A program made the translations under genes and the position numbers. A stretch of DNA of 64,000 bases from Amorphophallus konjac (taxonomy: Eukaryota > Streptophyta > Magnoliopsida > Alismatales > Araceae), in NCBI GenBank assembly GCA_022559845.1, contig CM040128.1, positions 173,716,413 through 173,780,412 on the forward strand, written 5' to 3'. This document shows positions 9,971 to 22,432 of this stretch, piece after piece. The notes beneath the pieces were generated by a model, which saw only the letters and a list, made by a program, of their open reading frames with translations, had not been told where the DNA came from and ran no database searches. Numbering within the stretch: position 1 is the stretch's first letter; every line of letters begins with the position of its first letter.

Positions 9971-11397
9971 ATGGTAACATCCTATCATATAGAATAGCAA
10001 CATCCTGTCATACAGATGTATTTTTGATGAAAGACATGATTTGTTAGTCAGATTTGTCATGCAGATGCTATGAATGCATGCTGAGAAATGAAAACAAACT
10101 CCATGCTAACAAGATCTCCCCCTTTGCCATAACAATGAATACCAACCCCCTGGAATTCAACAAACAGACAATAGATTCTCCCCCTTTGCCATCAACAAAG
10201 AGGAGGGAAAGAAATTACAAGGGAAGGAACAAGAGAAATCATCTGACTGGCATTCTGAACAAGTAGTTCAGGAATAAGCATACTAAAGCACAGAGTCTTC
10301 AGTCATATGAATTTAGAAACTACTTTCAGATAGAGTTATGGTTTAAAGGTTATAGAATTTAGAGTTCATGCACTACAATCATTGGATAAGTTTTCTGTGC
10401 ATGATAATAGCAATAAACCAAAATCACATTTGAGCATGCGAGATTCAGTTTCAAAAATATCTTACTTTCTTAGATTCATTTGTCTTTTTACGTAAGGGTA
10501 CACGTTTATCAGATGCCAATACCTCTAGATACTCAACATAATGAACCATTCTGCCTATGATGAATTTCAATAAAGATAATTTACACCTTTTTGTGTGAGG
10601 GTACACGTTTATCAGATGCCAGTTACCCCTAGGTACTCAGTGAAACCACCTTACTGTTTTGATCATTTTTATACAGAGATAACTGATACACCTCATGACT
10701 TAAGTATTGTCCATTTCTTTGATGGATCACTCAGTTTCTCAGTGTTTTACCAGTCATTGCTCTGCCAACATTTATTTTTCAAATATTTTTCAAGATTTTC
10801 AACATTTTCTTAACTGTCCTTTATTTGATTCAGAATGACTTGTTTAAGGACAATACACATACTTAGCCTTCTCTAACAGGATTTCAGGTGAGATTTCAGA
10901 TTTCAGATACAGTTGACTTTGTCTGACATGTAATGAAATGAGGGTTGAGAGCTTTATCAATTTTTAGTATTCTTATTTACTGATTGCAATCTTTAAACTC
11001 TAAAGTTTATAAAATTTAAACCATTAAGTCAGTCTTTAAGCAATTAAAATTCTTATAAAGGAAGAGGTCTGTTTTCTATTGCTTAAGAATTAGAACAGAC
11101 TAACAGATTGCCATATTGTCAGACTCAACTCATTCAGGGTCAAAGAATTTGAATTTCAATAAAGTTGATGACCACTTTGAATTTTAAACAATACTCCGCC
11201 TGTCTATATGCATGTGGTTTTACAAATGAATGGTAAGAATTAGATGAGAGAGAGCTTAGACACAGTCATGGCTGAATGATATGCAATGATGATCATAAGT
11301 GTGATGCCAAAAAAAAATAAAAAAATATGAATGTTATGCATGCATGGTCTGATGCAGCATTCAACAACCACAAAGTTTATTCAAACCATCTGAGAAT
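9971..11397 (-). other. 3' non-coding region of the minus-strand Sirevirus
   Basis: There is no long frame here, so this copy lacks the envelope-like ORF found in some Sireviruses. Pyrimidine runs CTCCCCCTTT recur (for example at about 10112 and 10179; purine on the element's strand). A segment beginning GGGTACACGTTTATCAGATGCCA occurs twice, at about 10496 and 10598; a related pair is found in the same place of the plus-strand Sirevirus. Confidence 0.7.
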
Positions 11398-14300
11398 TTA
11401 TTCATCATGCTGAAATTTACACAAGCCAAGTTCTCTTCTAAGAAATTTAAACCTTTCATTCCCTAGTGGCTTAGTAAAGATATCAGTAATTTGTTTTTGA
11501 GTTTCAATGAAATTCAGTTCAATTTCCTTTTTATTAACAACATCTCTAAGAAAATGGTGTTTGATCTCTATGTGCTTAGTCCTAGAATGATGAACAGGAT
11601 TTTTAGCTAAACATATGACACTAGTATTATCACACAAAATTGGAATACATTCCAGTTTTATTTGATAATCAGCCAGTTGGTGCTTGATCCAAAGTACTTG
11701 GGCTGCACAGTTACCAGCTGCAACGTATTCAGCTTCAGCCGTGGATAAAGCTACAGTGTGTTGCTTCTTAGATGCCCAAGTTACTAGACAGCCAACAAGG
11801 AATTGACAGTAGCCACTAGTGCTCTGTCTCTCTACTCGACACCCAGCATAGTCTGCATCAGTGTAGGCTAGAAGTTCTAACTCACAGTTGGCAGGATACC
11901 AAAGACCAATCTCTTGGGTGCCTAGTAGATACCTAAAAATCCTTTTCACAGATTTAAGATATGACTCTTTAGGACTAGCCTGAAATCTAGAGCATAAACA
12001 CACTGTAAACTGAATATCAGGCCTAGATGCTGTAAGATATAAAAGGGATCCGATCATATCTCTATATAGCTTTTGGTCCACTGGTTTACCTTGAGGATCT
12101 TCATCTAAGCTGGTTGAGGTACCCATTGGAGCAGCTATTTCTTTGAGGTTGTCCATCTTGTATTTCTTCAGTAAATCCCTTATGTACTTGGACTGAGAGA
12201 TGAAGGTTCCATCTTTTGACTGTGTCACCTGCAGTCCAAGAAATAATTTGAGCTCACCCATTGAGCTCATTCCAAACTCATTAGTCATAATCTGAGAAAA
12301 CTCCTCACACAGTTTGGGGTTAGTTGACCCAAAAATAATGTCATCCACATAAATTTGAATAATAAGAATATCTGAATGACTTACCTTAGTGAACAAGGTT
12401 TGATCAACTACACCTCTTGTGAAGTTCTTATCTGTGAGGAATTTGCTCAACCTGTCATACCAAGCTCTTGGAGCTTGCTTAAGACCATAGAGAGCTTTAC
12501 GAGGTTTATAAACATGATTGGGGAAGCCTAAACATTCAAAGCCAGGAGGCTGCCTCACATAGACATCCTCACTGATTTCTCCATTCAGAAAAGTAGATTT
12601 TACATCCATCTGCTGAAGATTTATTCCTAGGGAACATGCATAAGCGAATAAAATTCTGATTGCTTCTAACATGGCTACAGGGGCAAAAGACTCTTCAAAG
12701 TCTATTCCAAATTCCTGATTATACCCTTGAGCTACAAGTCTGGCCTTATTCTTAATCACATTCCTTGATTCATCAGTTTTATTCCTGAAGACCCATTTAG
12801 TCCCTATGACTGTCTCATGATCAGGAGGTGGGACCAAGTGCCACACCTTATTCCTGTCAAATTGATTGAGCTCTTCATGCATGGCATTAATCCAATGCAC
12901 ATCCTTGAGAGCACAATCAATGGACTTGGATTCTACATGTGATACAAAAGCATATGCATTCAGTTCATTTTGAATTCTTAAGTGGCCTCTAGTCCTAGGA
13001 GGGTCATGCAAATTGCCAATTACATTATCTACAGGATGATCTTTCATATATCTAATGTTGACAATTTCATCATCATGATTTTCATTTACCTCCCCCTGAA
13101 CTGTAGGCTCTTCTCCAATAAGCTCTTCATTTTCTTCCTCATCTTCGGATTTGTCTGCAGGATTCCCTTCTTTCAGAATATCACCATTGTCTTCATTCCT
13201 GCATTGACCAATATTAGTCTTTACCAAAGATTCATCAAAAATAATATGTGGAGATTCTTCAACAGATTTGGAATTCAGATTATACACTCTATATGCCCGG
13301 GTGTTTTCAGAATAACCAAGAAAAATTCCTGGTTCACCTTTAGGTTCAAATTTATCAAGGTCTCTTTTATCATTTATGTGAATAAAGCATTTGCAACCAA
13401 AAACCTTGAAATGAGCAATTGAAGGTTTCTTACCCTTTATGATTTCATAGGGTATTTTCTGGGTAGAAGGTCTTACCATAGCTCTGTTAATTACATAACA
13501 GGCAGTATTTACTGCTTCAGCCCAGAACTTCCTTGGCAGACCACCTTCAACCAAGAGTGTACGACCCATCTCCACCAAGGTTCTATTTCTCCTCTCCACA
13601 ACTCCATTCTGCTCGGGTGTTCTTGGTGAGGAGAACTTGTGATGAATTCCATTTGTCCTGCAGAAATCATCAAACTGTGAGTTTTCAAACTCACCTCCAT
13701 GATCAGTTAAAATATTTTCAATTTTCTGGTTTATTTTAAGACAGAACTCCTGAAATTCTGTGAATGCATCACTTTTATGTGATAAGAAATATACCCAAGT
13801 GTACCTAGAGAAGTCATCTACCATGACAAACCCATACTTCCTCCCTGATAAGCTGACAGACCTGGTTGGTCCAAAGAGGTCCATGTGTATTAGCTCATAG
13901 GGTTTAGAAGATAGATTTTCTGTTCTAGATTTGAATGACTTTCTAGTTAACTTTGACTGAGCACATACATCACAGAGTTTATTTTCTTTCTTAAAGGAAA
14001 CTTCAGGAAGTCCTCTAACCATGCTATGCTTATTCAATTTGTGCAATACTGTGTAACTAGCATGGCCTAACCTACGATGCCATAAGAATGCTAAGTCCTC
14101 TCTGCTAGCAGTAAGGCATAGGTTAGAATGTTGTATATCATCTAAGTCTATCATGTAAGTATTATTTATTCTTTTACCAGAAAATTTAACAATTTCAGAA
14201 TCAGGTTCAAAAACTTTACAGCATTGAGAGTCAAAAAGAACTTTATATCCTTTATCACATAGCTGGCTGATGCTAAGTAAGTTATATGCTAAACCTTCAA

Positions 14301-14514
14301 CCAACATGACATCTTCAATGCAACAGGTAGTACACTTACCTACCTTACCTGTCCCGACAATCTTACCCTTTGTGTTGCTACCAAAGGTGACAAGGCCTCC
14401 ATGTTTCTCTGTCAGCATGTAGAACTTGGCCTTATCTCCTGTCATATGCCTGGAGCAACCACTATCCAAGTACCACAGATTGTTCTTGGCTGCCAGGCAT
14501 ACCTGTACACACAA
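11398..14514 (-). CDS. Sirevirus pol polyprotein (PR-IN-RT-RNaseH), uninterrupted 1038 codons
   Basis: Domains in order: an aspartic protease with its DSG triad at about residues 17-19; integrase with an HHCC zinc finger (about 147-190) and the catalytic D, D, E near residues 229, 272 and 310; Ty1/copia reverse transcriptase from about 560, with [21 protein letters not shown] and the catalytic YVDD near 723; RNase H with TDADYAG near 887 and STAEAEYVA near 925; and a tail that ends ...FQHDE. The length and completeness are those of a full Sirevirus pol. It begins right after, and in the same frame as, the gag stop (TGA at 14515-14517), with TTG as the first codon, so it has no own ATG start; it would need stop readthrough, splicing or other recoding. 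The only oddity seen is T for the usual A in MDVKSAFLNG. It would copy and integrate the element in virus-like particles. Confidence 0.9.
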   Translation of the reverse strand: MCVQVCLAAKNNLWYLDSGCSRHMTGDKAKFYMLTEKHGGLVTFGSNTKGKIVGTGKVGKCTTCCIEDVMLVEGLAYNLLSISQLCDKGYKVLFDSQCCKVFEPDSEIVKFSGKRINNTYMIDLDDIQHSNLCLTASREDLAFLWHRRLGHASYTVLHKLNKHSMVRGLPEVSFKKENKLCDVCAQSKLTRKSFKSRTENLSSKPYELIHMDLFGPTRSVSLSGRKYGFVMVDDFSRYTWVYFLSHKSDAFTEFQEFCLKINQKIENILTDHGGEFENSQFDDFCRTNGIHHKFSSPRTPEQNGVVERRNRTLVEMGRTLLVEGGLPRKFWAEAVNTACYVINRAMVRPSTQKIPYEIIKGKKPSIAHFKVFGCKCFIHINDKRDLDKFEPKGEPGIFLGYSENTRAYRVYNLNSKSVEESPHIIFDESLVKTNIGQCRNEDNGDILKEGNPADKSEDEEENEELIGEEPTVQGEVNENHDDEIVNIRYMKDHPVDNVIGNLHDPPRTRGHLRIQNELNAYAFVSHVESKSIDCALKDVHWINAMHEELNQFDRNKVWHLVPPPDHETVIGTKWVFRNKTDESRNVIKNKARLVAQGYNQEFGIDFEESFAPVAMLEAIRILFAYACSLGINLQQMDVKSTFLNGEISEDVYVRQPPGFECLGFPNHVYKPRKALYGLKQAPRAWYDRLSKFLTDKNFTRGVVDQTLFTKVSHSDILIIQIYVDDIIFGSTNPKLCEEFSQIMTNEFGMSSMGELKLFLGLQVTQSKDGTFISQSKYIRDLLKKYKMDNLKEIAAPMGTSTSLDEDPQGKPVDQKLYRDMIGSLLYLTASRPDIQFTVCLCSRFQASPKESYLKSVKRIFRYLLGTQEIGLWYPANCELELLAYTDADYAGCRVERQSTSGYCQFLVGCLVTWASKKQHTVALSTAEAEYVAAGNCAAQVLWIKHQLADYQIKLECIPILCDNTSVICLAKNPVHHSRTKHIEIKHHFLRDVVNKKEIELNFIETQKQITDIFTKPLGNERFKFLRRELGLCKFQHDE

Positions 14515-16938
14515 TCAGGTAGAGAATTTTGGAACCCAAGTCTGATTGGGCTCCAGAGCAGATGAAATAGAAGCAAAGCAAGAAAGCAAACCTTTTGGAA
14601 TCCACATTTGTTTAAAAGAATTTTGTTCAGTGGATGCTCCAGATTTCTTTTTGTTATTTTTCTTCTTATTTGCACCAGCATGATTATTGACAGTGTTGTT
14701 ACTTCTGTGCCAGTGCCTTGGCCAGGGTGTATTCACGAAACTTTGGCCATAGTAATCTTTGGGTTGGCTGAAGAAGTGTTGGTTCCTAGGTGTCCAATTG
14801 CCATACCCACCAACCCAATTTCTGGTGTAAGGTCTATAAGACTGTGTAGTCTGATGACCATGACCTGTTAACCTTCCCTGAGTCCTAGTCCACCCTGACC
14901 TATTTGGATAGGTTGACTGTGCAGTGTAGTAGGACTGGGCTCTAGATTGGTAGAAATGGTTGGGTTGTGCTCTAAATGCATTCTGTCTCCCTTGCACCTT
15001 GGACCCTGCTGACCTATTCACAGGTGTGTATTGGGTCTTCTTCTGAGATGGTGGTGGTGGTGGAGACTTGGTGACCTTAACATGGGGTTTATGTGCATGT
15101 GTAGGCTGACCCCTAACCTGAGACTGAGCCTTAGAATTTGGCTTGGATGTACCAGCTCTACTAGGCTCACTAATCTTTTGTTTGCCCTTCTCCTCGGCAC
15201 TGGGCTTCTTCAGATTTCCAGTTTTGTTCACAGAAATTTTTGAATTCATGTTAATCAGAGGTCCTTTCTCTTTTTGTGCTACAAATGAAATGGTCTTCAT
15301 TCCAAAACTTTTTGTTGCACTAGAATTAAATCCAAGGCCCTCTCTCCTGAAATTTACTTTTGACCCTAACAAAGCATTTAGGTTATCTGAACCTTGGGTC
15401 ATTTTCTCAATAGTTTTCAGCTTGTCCTCATTATCTTTCTGAATATCTTCAATGGATTTCTTCAGTTCGGTGTTCACACTTAGGACAGCTTCATATTTTT
15501 CACTCACAATTTTCATCTCACTCTCATATTTCTGAATTTTCAATTTCCATTCATCAGTTTCTTTTTCTAACCTCTCATTATCTTCTTTAGAGGCTCTTAA
15601 CTCATGCTTGATTTCTTCTATTTCAGAGCATGTGAGTTTCAGTTTATTTTTCTCTGATTCAAGGCATGCAATTTTATCAGTTAGAGTTGTGTCATTTTGC
15701 ATGGAATTTATCTTTCTTCTTAGATGCCTATTTTCCTTTCTGATATCATCTGCTTTATCAGCTATGTCATGATAGGCATCTACCCAATCAACAATAGTGA
15801 AATTATCGAATCGAGAGGATACCTCATCTGAGTCTTCCTCTCTGTCTTCAGAGCTTGTTGCCATAAGGCAAATGGGCTTCTCAGCTTCTCCCTCACTGTC
15901 TGAGCTGCTGCTGAAGGAGCCTTCGTCCTCATCACTCCAGGTACTCACCATGGCTTTCCCTTTAGTGTTCTTTCTCTTGGACTTGTCCTTGTGCTTCTGG
16001 TTCTCTGGATAATCAGCTTTCAGATGGCCGGTCTTCCTGCATTGGTAACATGTATTAGTTTCAGTTTTCTTTGCAGGATTATATTTATACCTTGTATCCC
16101 GTCGGCCGCCACCATGGTTCCTTCGGCTGAATCGCCTTCCTTCTTTCCTGAGGAACCGCCTGAATTCCCTGGTGATCATTGCCATCTCATTACGTTCTAT
16201 ATCTTCTCTAGTCAGGCTCTCCTCGGATGATGATCCACTAGAGCTGGATCGACTGGATTTGCTGGCACCAGCTTTCAGAGCAATTGGTTTCTTCTTCTTC
16301 TCAGCTTCCTCTATCTTTGGTAGATTTATTTCATACGCCATCAGGGAACCAATTAACTCATCTTCCCTGGTGTTGCACATATCCCTTGACTCTTCCATCA
16401 TAGTAGCTTTGGTGTGCCAAACATGAGTCAGGGAACGCAGAATCTTCCTTACTATATCATATTCTGTCTGTGTCTTCCCAAGACCTCTGAGACCGTTAGT
16501 AATGATTGTCAATCGAGCGTACATCTTCTTGATGGTCTCGTTGGGCTTCATCTTGAAGGCTTCATACTCTGACACTAGGAAATTCACCTTCGTCTCTCTA
16601 ACCTGAGAAGTCCCTTCATGGATAACTTCCAGTGCATCCCACATCTCCTTAGCTAAACTGTAAGCCGATACACGAGAAAATTATGTGGGGTGTAGAGAGC
16701 ACTGGATAGCATTTATGGCGCTCCAGTTCAGAGTGGACCTTCTGGTCTCTTCTTTGGTCCAGACATCCTCGTTAGGGGACAGCTCATGAGGTCCCTTACT
16801 GACTACCTTCCAAATCTCGTAGTCTTTCACCCTCAAGAAGACTTGCATACGGTTCTTCTAGTATGCATAATTCGATCCATCAAAGAAAGGGGGCTTGGTG
16901 GTTGAGTGTCCTTCAACGATCATTCCTCTAGCATCCAT
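14515..16938 (-). pseudogene. Sirevirus gag, two premature stops and a damaged zinc knuckle
   Basis: The frame starts at ATG 16938 (MDARGMIVEGHSTT), shortly after the primer-binding site, and runs to TGA 14515-14517. Stops interrupt the first 90 codons: TAG at 16858-16860 (family Trp) and TAA at 16681-16683 (family Glu); beyond that 709 codons are open. Blocks in order: a UBN2/retrotransposon gag segment (about codons 100-250), a Ser-rich acidic linker, a CCHC-type zinc knuckle in which the fourth ligand is Tyr instead of Cys (CYQC...H...Y, near 16015-16055), a long charged coiled coil (about 420-560) typical of Sirevirus Gag, and a basic, Gln/Tyr/Trp-rich tail. The homologous plus-strand copy keeps the fourth Cys. 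The element could therefore not package itself without help. Confidence 0.85.
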
Positions 16939-16982
16939 CTGTGCCTTTCCTCTTCGGGCGGTAAGTCCCTGTAGAAGAGTTA

Positions 16983-16997
16983 GGCTCTGATACCAAC
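16983..16997 (-). promoter_or_regulatory. Primer-binding site (initiator tRNA-Met type)
   Basis: On the minus strand, directly after the 5' LTR, the sequence is GTTGGTATCAGAGCC, complementary to the 3' end of initiator methionine tRNA, the usual primer for copia elements. It fixes the LTR boundary at 16998. Confidence 0.9.
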
Positions 16998-19358
16998 TGT
17001 TATGTTAGATGGAAGCACTCTATTACCACGGAGAGTGGATCTAGAGGGGGGTGAATAAATCGATTGCCTAAATTAAAAACACAAATGAGCTCTAATGCGG
17101 AATTAAAACGAGCAGCTGTTGAACAAACGAAGGAGCACAATGAAATCACAAGATCCACAAGCAATCGCACAGTAGATAGTAATTTTAAGGTGGTTCGATC
17201 TCAATCCAGAGATCTACGTCCACCCCACACTCCAACTTGAGTGTGGATTCCGCTGACTCACAGCTTGAACAGCTGGGCTTCACAACTTGCCTACAGACCG
17301 CTGAGCTTCACAGCTTACTGTCTGAGACCTAGTCTCGCCTGCTGAGGAGTTACAGCTTAACCTGTCCAGAGGCTACACCTCTGCAAACCCGCTGGGGAAT
17401 ACAACTTACCCGTCCAGAGGCAACACCTCTGCAAACGCTGACTCACAGCTTGAAGACAAGAGTTCGAAGAAAACAAAAACAGAAGCAAACAAAAACAATA
17501 AATCCCAACAGGGAATGTAGCTCGCAATGATCAACTCAGCTCTGGTATCTGAACCAAGAGTCTGAGGAACAATCAGACAAGCTCTCAAACAAACTCTCTC
17601 TCAACTCATCTCTCTCAATCTTCTCTTCTTTCTCTTTTTCTTCTCTGTGGATCGTGGGTTTTTCTTCTCTGCTCTCAGTGGCTCTCTGCTGCTTAAAGGT
17701 TCTCTGCTCTTAAGCCTTCACCTCATCGATCAGGCTTCTTCTGAGGAAGAAGACTTCCTTTTATAGCAGCAACAAGCAAGAGGGCGTGTGGCTTCCACAT
17801 TTCCCGCCCAGAGCTTTTTCCAGATTTGAGGAATTTTGACCACATGGCAGCATCCTGGCTGGGCTGCATTCCACGTGTCACAATCTGGGCACCTCGTCCA
17901 TCCTTGGATCACGAGCCAATCATTAGTCTTTGCAAAGAGTCCCTGTTAGTCAGTCGAAGAGAAGTATCAGTTTAAGACAGTAAAACTTTGTACAGACTTT
18001 GTAGGGTGTAATGCAATGTGTAGACTTTGCAATGTATAGACTTTGCATTGTGTAATGCAGAATGCATCAAGCAAACTATGTACATTAGAAACGGATGCAT
18101 GGACGTGCCGTCAACAGATGTGTGGACTTGGTGTACATGCGACAACAGTGTATAGACATTGGAATGCCTAGTGTTAAAGCGTGAGAGCACAATGCACAAA
18201 CTAAGTGTGTGCATGTGTGGACTTTCAATGCATGACACTGGGCGATGTACATACTTGCCACTATCGAATGTGCAGACTCGATGAGCATGCAACAGCCAAT
18301 GTATAGACTTGCAGACTTGTGCAGACTAGCCAATGTATGGACTTGGTGAGCATGCATCACACAATGTGCAGACTTCATGTAATGCATGAAGAAGCAATGT
18401 ATAGACTTAGACAGACTTCAGCTCGTGCAATGCAGTGTACAGACTTTAGAGATAATGCATGAACAAACGATGCGATGTACAGACTTGAGAAATGATGCAT
18501 GCACAAGACAAAGATGTATAGACTTAATGTTATGCAGTCAGACAAATGAATGCAAAGACAATGTATAGACTTGCTCATGGACTATGCACATCGAATGTAT
18601 AGACTTGCTGTAAGGAATGTGCAGACTTGGTGCATGAAGCAAGGCAATGAGGAATGTATAGACTTTCACGATGTATGGACTTGCCAAAGGAGTGATGCAT
18701 GAGCAGGCAATCAATGTATAGACTTAGCCAAGACATCGTGAGCAACTGGACGATGTACAGACTTGAGCTAAGCAAGGGCTGTATAGACTTGAGAGTGCAC
18801 GATGTATAGACTTGCAGGTGCAACGTAGGTAAAGATACCAATGTATAAACTTGCGAGTGCAACGTCAGTAAAGATATCAATGTATAGACTTCCTATGCCT
18901 GCGTCAAATGCGATGTACAGACTTGCTATATCTGCTACACATGCAATGTACAGACTTGCATGAGATGCTAGACGCTGTACAGACTTGGAGTGCATGCCTG
19001 CTACAATGTATAGACTTGACCGATGTACAGACTTGCTGAACTATCAATAGATGAATGTATAGACTTTGCATATGCATGATGGCGAGTGTATAGACTTCAT
19101 CTATTAAGGTTCAGGCATGCTGTAATGTATAGACTTATGTTCTAAACGATGCACAAACACAACAATGCAATGTATAGACTTTGAGTGTGTAGACTTGTGT
19201 GTGTGTGCAATGTGTAGACCCTGACTGCATGGAACACATAGAGAATCTGATAAAGACAGTTTCATCAAAACATAAACAGTTGCCAATCAATCAAAATAAG
19301 CTGTTGCCATTGAAGTAAAGCTTATTGTCAACATCATCAACACAGAGGAGTCACAACA
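16998..19358 (-). repeat. 5' LTR of the minus-strand Sirevirus, 2361 bp
   Basis: The LTR starts TGTTATGTTAGATGG and ends GAGTCACAACA. Compared with the other LTR it has small differences and an extra stretch of about 66 bases holding two further motif copies (about 18725-18790). A TATA box (TATAAAAGG on the minus strand) is at 17757-17765. Confidence 0.9.
17985..19225 (-). repeat. Array of AAGTCTRTACA-type motifs (5' LTR)
   Basis: This is the counterpart of the array in the 3' LTR, on the plus strand seen as TGTATAGACTT or TGTACAGACTT. Motif cores are well kept while spacers vary. Two additional motif units are present here compared with the sister LTR, showing gain or loss of units after or during insertion. 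Confidence 0.85.
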
Positions 19359-19369
19359 GCTTTCCTATC

Positions 19370-19494
19370 TGTTACATAATATGAGCATTACTCAAGGAAA
19401 GAAGGATATCCCATCATGGAGATGGGAAAAATCGGGAAGATTCTCAGTGAAATTAGCAGTTAAAATGCTTGTGAAAGGTGGACAAAATGTGTTG
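19370..19494 (+). pseudogene. LINE ORF2, continuation after the Sirevirus insertion
   Basis: The frame reads MSITQGKKDIPSWRWEKSG and then RFSVKLAVKML, the W...G.FSVK.A motif at the start of the zinc-binding domain after RT in plant LINEs. It continues the fragment that ends at 5719, and is cut at 19495 by the Gypsy-A LTR. Confidence 0.7.
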
Positions 19495-22089
19495 TGTCAC
19501 AAACAAGTATAGAATCCATGAGATATACATATACATATACAGCGAAAATAACTCGGGAACATGAACATCCGACAAAGTAAGCCTCGCGCTAGCAAGACAA
19601 TCAGAGCGTAACATACAACATCATAAACATTATACGCAAACGTCATATGACAAAAACCTTCAACTTTATTGATTAAATAATAATCAAAGTTACAATCGAC
19701 ATTGACTCTCTTGACTACATGACTCACTAGACTCAAGAAAAGAGAAAATTACATAATATGATCAACTTCACTGCCTAATACAGTGAAGGTCTCTAATTAC
19801 AATAATAGACTCAATTTGACTCTATCTAGGCTTCTCTCGATCTTTACTCGTTCTCGGACTCGCCACTTGAGTAGTCCGATTTCGACCCGCTAGAGTTTCC
19901 TGAAAATATCAAAGAAAGTAGGGTATGAGTGCACTCTCCCAGTTGGTATCTTCGCGTCAACATGATGGAAAGTTTACATGACTATCATTTTACCTCTAGA
20001 AGGTAAGATCATGAAAATGCGATGAAACATGCGAATAAAACCATAGTAAGTAACAAGATAGGAATGTAAAGAACAGTATAATTTGCAAGAATATATGATT
20101 AGGAGAATATAAGTTGGCCTTTCAAGCATGTAATATCACGAGAATGTACTTTCATAACCTTAGAAGGCTGTGCACAAGAATGTCATGTTACGAGAATGTA
20201 CTAGCAAGCATGTAAATTTCATAAGATTGCCTCGTGGATTTCATTCGTTTATAAAAAAAGTACTCTCAGCGCAATGCGACGCTAGTAATCATTATACCCC
20301 ATGGTTAATAGTATATTTCCGGCCATCTGCCGAGGGGGCTAGACTAGAGCCCTTGGACACCGTCCGTGCCCGCCCTTGCATCTTCAAGTTATAAATCAAG
20401 CTACATCCACGAGAAATAACAATAAAGTTCAGCCAGGAAAGTAAAGTTCAACCATTCATTAAGGTGATAGTAAACAAGGTAAGAAAGCACCAATGTATTG
20501 AAAAGGGGGTCAAGAATGAATTAAGGTTACGTTGTGCTACGGAGGTAATTCGGCAGCATAACGGCAACTTATTAAAGTTCATAGTTCATTAATAACTTGA
20601 TGAACAAAGTTTAGATTTCAGATAGTCATAATAACGTCTGAGAACAGAACATAATCAACCCTTGGGTCAGACCTCGGGTTGGACAAAATCTGATAGAAAG
20701 CGGTAGACAGTAGACCGCTATCTTGAGGTAGCAGTCAAGTACCGTCCGCTATCAGGCAGTGCGTCGACTCAGGGAAAGAACAGGTTGACTCAACCAAAAA
20801 TCTCCTAACTGAAACATGAACGCGGTCATTGGCCAACCGCTATCTACAGGTAGCGGTCGCTTCCTGGCCGCGATCAAAACAGAGTGTAGAAATCGTGAAG
20901 TGCTCTTCTAGACTTGGGTTTTTTTGGGTACAACCAGCTCGGCGTCCTAGTGGGAATCCTAGGCTCGCGGAGACTTACGGAGGCCTTGAAACAAGATAAC
21001 CTAGTCTGGCAGAAGGAATATCCGACGGAGAGGCGCTCAAGTCCAAGAAAGTGTTCCTATCAAGTGCATGCGTCTAATAGCGACGTACCGGAGTACGACC
21101 TATGTACAAGTGATAGAGAAAGACAGGATATGAGAAGGAATGTATTAAAACAACGATCGACGTATTGAGAGTTCAAAGGAAAATCTCGTAAGTACAAAAT
21201 TATAGGGTTGATTTGTGAAACTAACACATAATGGAAATAAGTTTTAGAACCATGACATGGTAACAAAATATGAAACCCTTAAAACATGATATGGTAGTAA
21301 CATAACCATAACGAATAGCATGAAACACGGCATAGATAACTTATATATGACAGGAATTATGAGGGCTGATCAGGTCACTGTTTGGCAGGAACATCAGCCA
21401 GATCGCGGTTGATGGAGAGCCGCTATATGGAGGTAGCTGTCTCTGTAGGACCGCTATCTGTCCGTCTCCAGACAGAAGCAAATCCCGTCCTATAGGGCCA
21501 ATTTCTATGGTAAATAACCATACAACTGGTATGAAAACGAAGGAAAGATCATGCTATCATGGAAATAATGCATGGGGTAGCATAATTTACGCAAAAGTTA
21601 TCATCTTTGTAATTGGAATTGCAGAGACAGTATGCAGTAAAACCCTATTGCGTGATCATATTAAAACATGAAATATGAGGTGTGTGATGCATGAAAACAT
21701 GTAAGGCCAGAGGGCTTTTACTCCTAACATGTTATTTGAGCCATTCACGAGATAACCTACCTTTGGTATTGTCCCCAGATCTCGAATTTCTCGTCGGAAG
21801 AGAGCTCCCGTTCCTGCACGTCCTGCGAATAAACAACAACTTCCAGACCTTCTAACTCCTTGACCGCTTGATCTCATAACATGAAAATCGACAGGGAGTT
21901 AGACAATACTAAGGGGAACAAATAACCCTAAAGGACGAACTTAAAATGATGATACTATACCTTCGATCTGCGCGCTCCAAAATTAGGGTTCACACAGGAC
22001 GATTCTGGGCCTTATTTATAGGGATTGGCCTAGGGTTAGGGTTTTAGGTTGAAGTACGAGTCCTTATTGGAGGTAAGGTCGATCCCTAA

Positions 22090-22281
22090 GGGCCACTTTG
22101 GTAATGGATTAGGTTAGCGGCGGGTGGCCTACTCGGGGTGACCCACCCGACCCCTAACCCTAACCGGGGTGGAATAACTCATTCCACCTATTTTCTAGAA
22201 TGAGTTAATCCACTTTAACCCTATCCGACCCCGGTTAAGAAAAAAAATATCAAACAAGGAGTAACTCACCCGAACCTGGTT
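22090..22281. mobile_element. Tourist-like MITE, left part (right part 31125-31165)
   Basis: It starts GGGCCACTTTGGTAATGG after TAA (22087-22089). The other end, after the copia insertion, is GGTTGTCAAACAGGGCC followed by TAA (31166-31168). The ends are imperfect inverted repeats and the TAA target duplication fits PIF/Harbinger. The plus-strand Sirevirus has split it, duplicating TGGTT. Confidence 0.7.
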
Positions 22282-22432
22282 TGTTGTGCCCCTTAGGCAC
22301 AATCATATGCTATTTTGTTTTGATGATAGCAACACAGTGAGAGTATCACAGTGAGCCAGTCATTGTGTTTAGCATACATTGCATTTGTTCACTGCTATAT
22401 GCATACACTACATCGGTGCATTCATCATTACA

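Larger units (their letters stand above)
5720..19358 (-). mobile_element. Sirevirus-type Ty1/copia LTR retrotransposon (minus strand)
   Basis: A complete copia element: 5' LTR 16998-19358, primer-binding site 16983-16997, gag 14515-16938, pol 11398-14514, a 1.4-kb 3' non-coding region, a polypurine tract just inside 9953, and the 3' LTR 5720-9952. The LTRs start TGTTATG and end CACAACA. Sirevirus assignment rests on the long coiled-coil gag, the Ty1/copia domain order PR-IN-RT-RNaseH, LTRs over 2 kb, and the long spacer between pol and the polypurine tract. It lies in a LINE and is flanked by an 11-bp direct repeat (5709-5719 and 19359-19369) rather than the usual 5 bp. A solo LTR (6298-8228) later inserted in its 3' LTR. 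pol is open; gag is not. Confidence 0.9.

Noticed and set aside
15031..16426. Several plus-strand frames opposite the Sirevirus gag
   Set aside because: Shadows of gag on the other strand, with no family resemblance.
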